A stretch of DNA of 64,000 nt from Andrena cerasifolii. Taxonomy: Eukaryota; Arthropoda; Insecta; Hymenoptera; Andrenidae. Of the stretch, positions 58,773 to 64,000 are shown one piece after another. The position numbers and the translations under genes were made by a program. The stretch's first letter is position 1; every line of letters starts with the position of its first letter. Under the pieces are notes generated by a model. The model searched no databases. It was not told the origin of the DNA and saw only the letters and a list, made by a program, of their open reading frames with translations. The DNA lies in contig NC_135120.1 of the NCBI RefSeq assembly GCF_050908995.1, positions 6,337,433-6,401,432 on the forward strand, written 5' to 3'.

Positions 58773-59299
58773 CACGGGAAGTTTGGCAACTCGAAAATTA
58801 AAAAAATCTGAAACTTTGTAGAAATGTAGCTCAAGTGTAAATAAAACGGTCTTAAAGGGGAAAACACCCCCTCAACGAAATGGAGAGTTTTCATATTATC
58901 GTGAATATTTGCGAAGCCGTAAAAGATATCGAAAAAAAGTTCAATTCAAAGTTTTATAGTTTTCGATATCCTACAATATGGTGATAAATGATTGTCGGAA
59001 AAAAGGGTGTTGGGGATAAATTTTAATACAAATAATGATTTTTGCAAATTCTTTTGGGCCGGTTTATAGGACATACAAAACCGTAAAACTTTGAATTGAA
59101 CTTCTTGTTGATATCTTTTACAGTTTCGCAGATATTCATGGAAATCTGCAAACTCTCAATTTTTCCGAGGGGGTGTTTTCACTATTAGGACCGTTTTATT
59201 GCCGAATCAAGAAATAGTTATGTTATTAGCATCAGTTGATCTACGTTTCTGCAAAGTTTCAGATTTTTTTTTAATTTTCCAGTTGCCGAACTTCCCCTG
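58773..59299. mobile_element. PIF/Harbinger-like foldback element 3
   Basis: The ends CACGGGAAGTTTGGCAACTC and, inverted, CAGGGGAAGTTCGGCAACTG are flanked by TAA on both sides (58770-58772 and 59300-59302). Arms of about 210 bp include AAACTTTGAATTGAACTT-type blocks. Same general design as 19711-20142 and 32299-33110, all with CAAGGGAAGTT-like ends and AAAATT nearby. No transposase. Confidence 0.75.
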
Positions 59300-59302
59300 T
59301 AA

Positions 59303-60029
59303 GGCAATAATGCAATGGAAGACCTAAGAAACACTTACACTGTTTATGAAGAAGGTGTACGTAACTAAGTACTTAGACGTTTCTTTGCAAATTTGAGTAT
59401 GGCGATACCTCGACTGAACGTTAACCCTGTTTTGGGTGACCATAGAGTTGCAGTCAATCGTCGCATTTAAATCTACATCAAACGGCAGAAGTAAATGCTC
59501 AGAAGCTGGGTACTCATTGAACTGGAACATCGCAGAGAATCCATAAATGCAAAATGCTTTTAAAATTTAATGTAGCACTGCTGCCAAAGAAGTTATCACA
59601 CATGCACCTCATAAATAAAATCTCCATATGCATGTTCGCCACTCCTTGCACAATAATGCACAGAAATCTGACTTTTTTTTTAATCGTGCAATAACTGAAT
59701 ATGAAAAGTAGACTCTGTATAAAAGTGTGATACGTGAAACGCGATTTTCCATCGTAGGGGAGGCTTCAGTACCAACGTGTAAGCGAACCTGCAGCCAAGA
59801 AAACTGATACCATCCATTTTATAAAATTCTGAGGATATGCACCGTGTAATATGAGTTTCTGACACTTGCTGACATAATTAGTGTCGCAGTAAGTACCAAA
59901 CAATTGAAAAGACTGAGCAACATATTGTAGTAGGCTCGCGGTGAGGCAGGCACGGCGTTGCCAGACACGCGGTTGCGATGGCGCGACGTTGCCAGCGATG
60001 TGTTGCTAGGCGGCGAGCGGAGAGGACTA
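59303..60029. other. Intron sequence
   Basis: Nothing recognised before the foldback at 60030. Confidence 0.4.
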
Positions 60030-60230
60030 CGGAGCTGTGATGCCAGATCGGGGACGGGTTCCCTCGAGAATTTCCCCCACCTCGCGCACACTACGCCGGA
60101 ACTGCGTATTCGTGAGTTAGACTCCGAAGCACCGAGCTCACGGACACGCTGCTCCGGCGTAGTATTCGCGAGGTGGGGGAAATTCTCGAGGGAATCCGTC
60201 CCCGATCTGGCATCACAGCTACGGAGCGGG
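60030..60230. mobile_element. GC-rich foldback element
   Basis: GAGCTGTGATGCCAGATCGG near 60041 is mirrored by CCGATCTGGCATCACAGCTA near 60202-60221. TCGAGAATTTCCCCCACCTC and GTGTCCGTGAGCTCGG-type blocks lie symmetric. It explains the long frames open on both strands (59819-60316). One arm is also found at 7209-7330. Confidence 0.8.
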
Positions 60231-61140
60231 CAGTCGGCGGAAAGGCGAGGTCGGAGAGTTGTTCGGTTCTGCGTTGCGTAAAATAGCAAGACGATAGACT
60301 GTATCCTGTACACCATTTTTATATACTCTTACCCATTAAAATATACATATCTTTCTCACTAAATAAACCCACAATATTAATAAACAAGCTTCCTATTTGG
60401 CTAATCGCAAAAGTGTTATTTTCATCTTTAATTTTAAATATCTTAAAAAACCGCAAATGTCCGCAACTATTCTCAATTGGACATCATACTTGACATGATA
60501 CTTTATATCAAGAAGCTTGTTACAGCATGACACTCGGTGACACTCATCTTTGTTTTCCTTCCATTTTATTAAAACACGACTTAGATTTATGACACATTGA
60601 GAAGGGAATTACAAGGATAAATTCATAGATATTTTACTTTGTCTCTGTGGAAAGTTTATGTTTATAACACCTACTTTAATGGTAAACTGTTTCACATATT
60701 GATCTTTTCAGATAAACTTTCTCTGACGCATTAAACATGCCCCCATTTTCAAGACATTAAGGAGCATGAAATTTCGCCAACTTCGACAGCCTATATATCA
60801 ATAACCAATCAATATATTTAACAAATTCAAGCGGTATTTGACGCACTCACATATATACAACAAATCTGCTATAATAGCAAAAAGCTGCTATATACTTCGA
60901 AAATTGAATTTGGGCCAGCTTTTGGCGATTTGGGACCACTGTGCATCGTCGCCTGAACCTGTTCTTTGTAATAAATAAGCTTTTTACTTTTCCACGAGTG
61001 TATACTCATGCCCTGATCACCTAACATTCCTACAGTACTTTGCGGAAGCTTGCGCCACTTGAAGTGTCAAGAACTCTGACTGCGCAGTGCTATCGGTGAT
61101 CATTTTGGTCTACACTTGAAGAGCAAATGTTTTTACTTAC
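60231..61140. other. Intron sequence, nothing recognised
   Basis: AT-rich, with no element ends or exon. Confidence 0.45.
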
Positions 61141-61328
61141 TGACATTCAAGCCCGACCGAAGGGATGAGTTGGATACAGCTTCTGGTGGAACGAGGACCT
61201 TGTCCCTATTTCCGTCAGCCCGAGGCGCCGTTTCCGCTTCCGTCTCCGACACCTCTGCCGCGTTGCGAGACGACGGGGACCTCTCGTTCTCATCGAGCGC
61301 CTTTTTACCCTCGAGAGACGCATCCCAG
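61141..61328 (-). CDS. Exon: N-terminal acidic/Ser-rich segment
   Basis: The exon is 188 nt, entering in phase 2 (acceptor TTATCCATTAG) and leaving in phase 1 (GTCA/GTAAGT). The 62 residues start near WDASLEGKK and are rich in Glu, Ser, Ala and Asp, with one sequon (NSS). The donor phase fits the next exon: A plus CG gives a Thr codon. The frame stays open upstream to an ATG at 61435, but that stretch has no signal-peptide character and a plausible acceptor intervenes, so an upstream signal-peptide exon is expected. The start of this exon is the least certain boundary in the gene. Confidence 0.7.
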
Positions 61329-61991
61329 CTAATGGATAACACAACCAACCGTTTTTCTTTTTCTTTTCTCTCCGGGCAAAATAGAAAGACTATACTCCGT
61401 AGCTCCAACATTCCTCCTTTCAGCATGTATAACATCGTGTGCCTCTTTAAATTACCCTCGGCTCTCAGAGATCCCCATCCCCCGCGTTAAAAAATCCGCC
61501 ATGAAAGGCAGCTTCTACAAAGTTCTTGCAGGGGCGGGTGAACGTTCGCCGCGCTCATAGAGCACCGGTTCCCTCGGTAAGTCGATCAACTTAAAGCTCG
61601 TGACGACCGTGCTCTAACTGTAAATTGCCGAGCTTTCTTTTCCGTGGGAATCGGTTCGATCGCGTAGATATAAGTTAGCCTGTGAACTGGAGCAGGCGAG
61701 TTATATAGTTCGCCATTTGGAAATATCTCCCGTTACATCGACACACTTTCAGGACTTTATTTGTACAAACGAAGAATGTTATGTTAGCCCGAAACGAGTT
61801 ACGTCAGCTTATGGCATTTTTAAATACACGGTCGACGTCTCTGGGCGAGGATTGGTCCAGTGAACAAATTACACACCAGAGGGACAGTTATTTAATAAGC
61901 AGGAAATATTAATTATAAACTTTAATAACTTCCCTTGATAATAATTTAAAAGCATTTGAAATTCAAGGTTCATTAGCAAGGAGAGTATTGC
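61329..61991. other. Upstream intron or 5' region, nothing placed
   Basis: GC-richer near 61500-61620. I could not identify a signal-peptide exon, TATA box or start site. Confidence 0.35.
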
Positions 61992-62520
61992 AGGTGTCCG
62001 CCTCCGATTGCTTTGATTTTTAGATATGTTTTAGAGGACCGAGAAATAAGATATACGTGTTTTTTATAGCGGCCTGTTTTCATATTTAGGGGATGAAACC
62101 ACCCCTCCAAGTTATAAGATTTTCAGGTGTTCGTCTCCGATTGCTTTGGTTTTTGGATATGTTTTAGAAGACCGAAAAATAAGATATACGTGTTTTTTTA
62201 TAGCGGTCTGTTTTCATATTTAGGGGATGAAACCATTCCTAAATGTTATAAGATATTTCAGGTGTTCGTCTCCGATTGCTTTGGTTTTTGGATATGTTTT
62301 AGAAGACCGAAAAATAAGATATACGTGTTTTTTATAGCGGTCTGTTTTCATATTTAGGGGATGAAACCATCCCTCAAAGTTATAAGATTTTTCAGGTGTT
62401 CGTTTTTGGATATGTTTTAAAGGACCGAAAAATAAGAAATACGTGCCTTCTTATTTCGCCCCATTTGCGTGTTTAAGGGGTGAAACCACCCTTCAAAATT
62501 CATAAGCGGTACAAAGTTGT
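61992..62520. repeat. Tandem array of about 130-bp units
   Basis: Four to five units begin CAGGTGTYCG and contain CTCCGATTGCTTTGG, GGATATGTTTTAGAAGACCG and GGGGATGAAACCA. The last unit is shortened and diverged. It is the same unit as inside the element at 54623-55505. A frame of 76 codons across two units reads the repeat twice and is not a gene. Confidence 0.85.
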
Positions 62521-62659
62521 GTTGAATAAAACTGATATAAACGGTGTAGCCGGATAAGCATAGTGAAAAGTGCCCCAAACATAATTGAACTTTGTTTGCC
62601 GCAATCGATAGGTTCCTCTAAGAAAACTATTTCTGCCAAGTTTCAACCCGATACCCCTA

Positions 62660-64000
62660 CTACTAGGGTAGTCACAGGGTGAAACGTAATTTACAGTTTA
62701 AGCTCCATTATTTTTGTTCCATTGAATAGAAACTTATACAAAAAATCAGAGGCCTTCTGCCCGTTGACACACGTAACTGTGAATTTTTTCAGAATTTTCA
62801 GTGGCAAAACCGAATTTTAAAAAATTAAAAAATATTAAAAATGATTTTTTCAAAGTAAAAATTTCAAATTACAACATTTATATTTTTACAGTTTTGGCGT
62901 CTTTGTATGGTCATTGATGTCTAATTTTTTCAGATTTTTCGAAAGGGTGGAACGCAGTTGCAAAAATCAAAAACTGATATTTCTTACCTTCCATACGTGT
63001 TATATGTAATTCTAAATACTTTCATATGTTTTAAATGAGTCAGTGCAATTAATCTGATAGCATTTTACCGTTGACAAGGGTGAAATTTTACCTAATTGCG
63101 TGTATAAGTGATGTCAGTATGTAATAAGTCTCACCGCGACCGTTCTTGCTCTGGAATCAAGCGTCATTTCTGTGAGTACGCAAATGGGAGCCGTACTATT
63201 GGATGCTGTTCGCATGTAGCAGCGATAATATATTATTTATCGCATGCTCGGTATCTTGCACAAATTATAAGGCCCGCAGAGATACTTAGCAAAATATTTA
63301 GTACCGAACAGATAAATCCTGTAATAAATGATGACAGCGACGAACATTAAATTACAAACATCGCTTTAATTGCGCTTCAAATCGAAATTATCGAAGGTAA
63401 AACTCATTGACTAGAATTCAGTAACTTATTTAATGAATTCAGTAGTATCTGATAATGAAAACCTATTATATGATATTACTTGCAGGAAGGGAATTCAAGA
63501 ATCTACCAAGAACGATCGAGGTGACACTTATTATGTACTGACAACGGTAAAATGCTATCAGATTAATAGCATTGACTCATTTAAAGCATGATAATGTATT
63601 TAGAATTGCATGTAACACCCGTTTAATGAAAAAAATATATTCGTCGTACGAGTATGCCACAGCTTTGCGTACAGGAAGATAAGAAATATCAGTTTTTGAA
63701 TTTTGCAACTACGTTCCACCCTTTCGAAAAATCTGAAAAAATTAGACATCAATGACCATACAAAGATGCCAAAACTGTAAAAATATAAATGTTGTAATTT
63801 GAAATTTTTACTTCGAAATCGTGATTTTTAATATTCTTGAATTTTTTAAAATTCGGTTTTGCCACTGAAAATTCTGAAAAAATTCACAGACACGCGTATC
63901 AATGGGCAGAAGGCCTCTGATTTTTTGTATAAGTTTCTATTCGATAGAGCAAAAGTAATGGAGCTTAAACTGTAAATTACATTTCATCCTGTAACTACCC
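62660..64000. mobile_element. Long-inverted-repeat element with transposase tail (cut by window end)
   Basis: The left arm, about 62660-63080, and the right arm, about 63540-64000 and beyond, are inverted copies, including AATCAGAGGCCTTCTGCCC, ATTCTGAAAAAATTCACAG and GGTAAAATGCTATCAGATTA. Between them lies the remnant frame at 63108-63350. The outer ends are not both in the window, so a target duplication cannot be judged. Confidence 0.7.
63108..63350 (+). pseudogene. Transposase C-terminal fragment with SWIM-like motif
   Basis: The 80-codon frame opens after TAA at 63105-63107 and closes at TAA 63348-63350. It contains GSRTIGCCSHVAAIIYYLSH followed by ARYLAQIIRPAEIL and ends VINDDSDEH. The Cys-x-H (CSH) preceded by an upstream Cys resembles the SWIM zinc-binding motif (CxC...CxH), with the first CxC here degraded to C-x-Y. 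Frames of this kind are known to me as the C-termini of DNA-transposon proteins repeated in insect genomes; the family name is not certain. Its position between long inverted repeats supports that reading. No start, DNA-binding or catalytic part remains. Confidence 0.55.

Larger units (their letters stand above)
33616..61328 (-). other. Gene span: sushi/EGF matrix-type protein (six exons)
   Basis: Six exons on the minus strand, with AG/GT junctions throughout and compatible phases, form one partial gene. Domain order is acidic Ser-rich segment, basic segment, sequon cluster, sushi, EGF, cbEGF, cbEGF, EGF, cbEGF. Fibulin-7-like proteins have a sushi domain followed by EGF domains, which makes a fibulin-like matrix role the best guess. 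Missing are the start codon and signal peptide upstream of 61328 and everything after 33616. Introns range from about 1.1 to 10.6 kb and carry most of the transposons described here. Additional small exons inside the long introns cannot be excluded. Confidence 0.8.

Noticed and set aside
59819..60316. Overlapping frames of 165 and 107 codons on opposite strands
   Set aside because: Both read through the palindrome at 60030-60230, so their similarity is due to the inverted repeat.
61329..61435. Start of the gene at the in-frame ATG near 61435
   Set aside because: The peptide upstream of the acceptor at 61329-61330 is not signal-peptide-like, and a splice acceptor with fitting phase is present, so an upstream first exon is more likely.
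62127..62357. 76-codon frame with a duplicated FGFWICFRRPKNKIYVFF peptide
   Set aside because: It is two units of the 130-bp tandem repeat in frame; no other support.

Overview
The window looks like a piece of an insect nuclear genome, possibly Hymenoptera. The evidence is the AT-rich base composition, spliceosomal introns of up to about 10 kb, scattered GGTTAGGTT motifs, an insect-type mitochondrial rRNA/tRNA insertion, and many non-autonomous DNA transposons. There is no sign of operons or bacterial gene layout. The order-level assignment is inference.

One protein-coding gene can be read with confidence. It lies on the minus strand and six exons can be placed exactly: 61328-61141, 58400-57311, 52505-52252, 41664-41542, 40440-40183 and 33795-33616. 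All junctions use AG/GT and the reading phases agree from exon to exon (1, 2, 1, 1, 1). Spliced together they encode a secreted or matrix-type protein. It starts with an acidic/Ser-rich stretch, followed by a very basic Arg/Lys tract, a cluster of N-glycosylation sequons, one sushi (CCP) domain split across two exons, one ordinary EGF domain, and then a run of mostly calcium-binding EGF domains. The architecture resembles fibulin-7-like extracellular matrix proteins. The first exon (signal peptide) and the 3' end are not identified; the gene probably continues on both sides.

Almost everything else is repeat-derived and sits in the introns or flanks of that gene. From left to right: a foldback family (1-577, 7765-8740, 38281-38510); a mariner-type foldback MITE (1442-1914); a series of elements bounded by TTAA with piggyBac-like ends (3442-4177, 5439-5725, 23091-23827, 42349-43122, 43923-44844, 47125-51277, 52585-52928, plus truncated copies); LINE and SINE remnants (10590-11900, 13971-14162, 34430-34632, three tRNA-like heads); a nuclear copy of mitochondrial 16S rRNA plus part of tRNA-Leu (16490-16911) running into a microsatellite; a pogo-like element with an internally deleted transposase and a TTAA element nested inside it (23065-24677); a minisatellite inside an inverted repeat (27571-28387); three PIF/Harbinger-like foldbacks (19711-20142, 32299-33110, 58773-59299); two hAT-type MITEs with perfect 8-bp target duplications (53022-53168, 56692-57048); and, at the right edge, a long-inverted-repeat element carrying a SWIM-like transposase tail (62660 to beyond the window).

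A short stretch at 31692-32117 has coding-like frames on the plus strand after a good splice acceptor; it is unresolved. The most distinctive overall feature is the density and nesting of TTAA-bounded foldback elements, including a 4.15-kb composite, and evidence that the same internal sequence occurs with two different kinds of terminal repeat.
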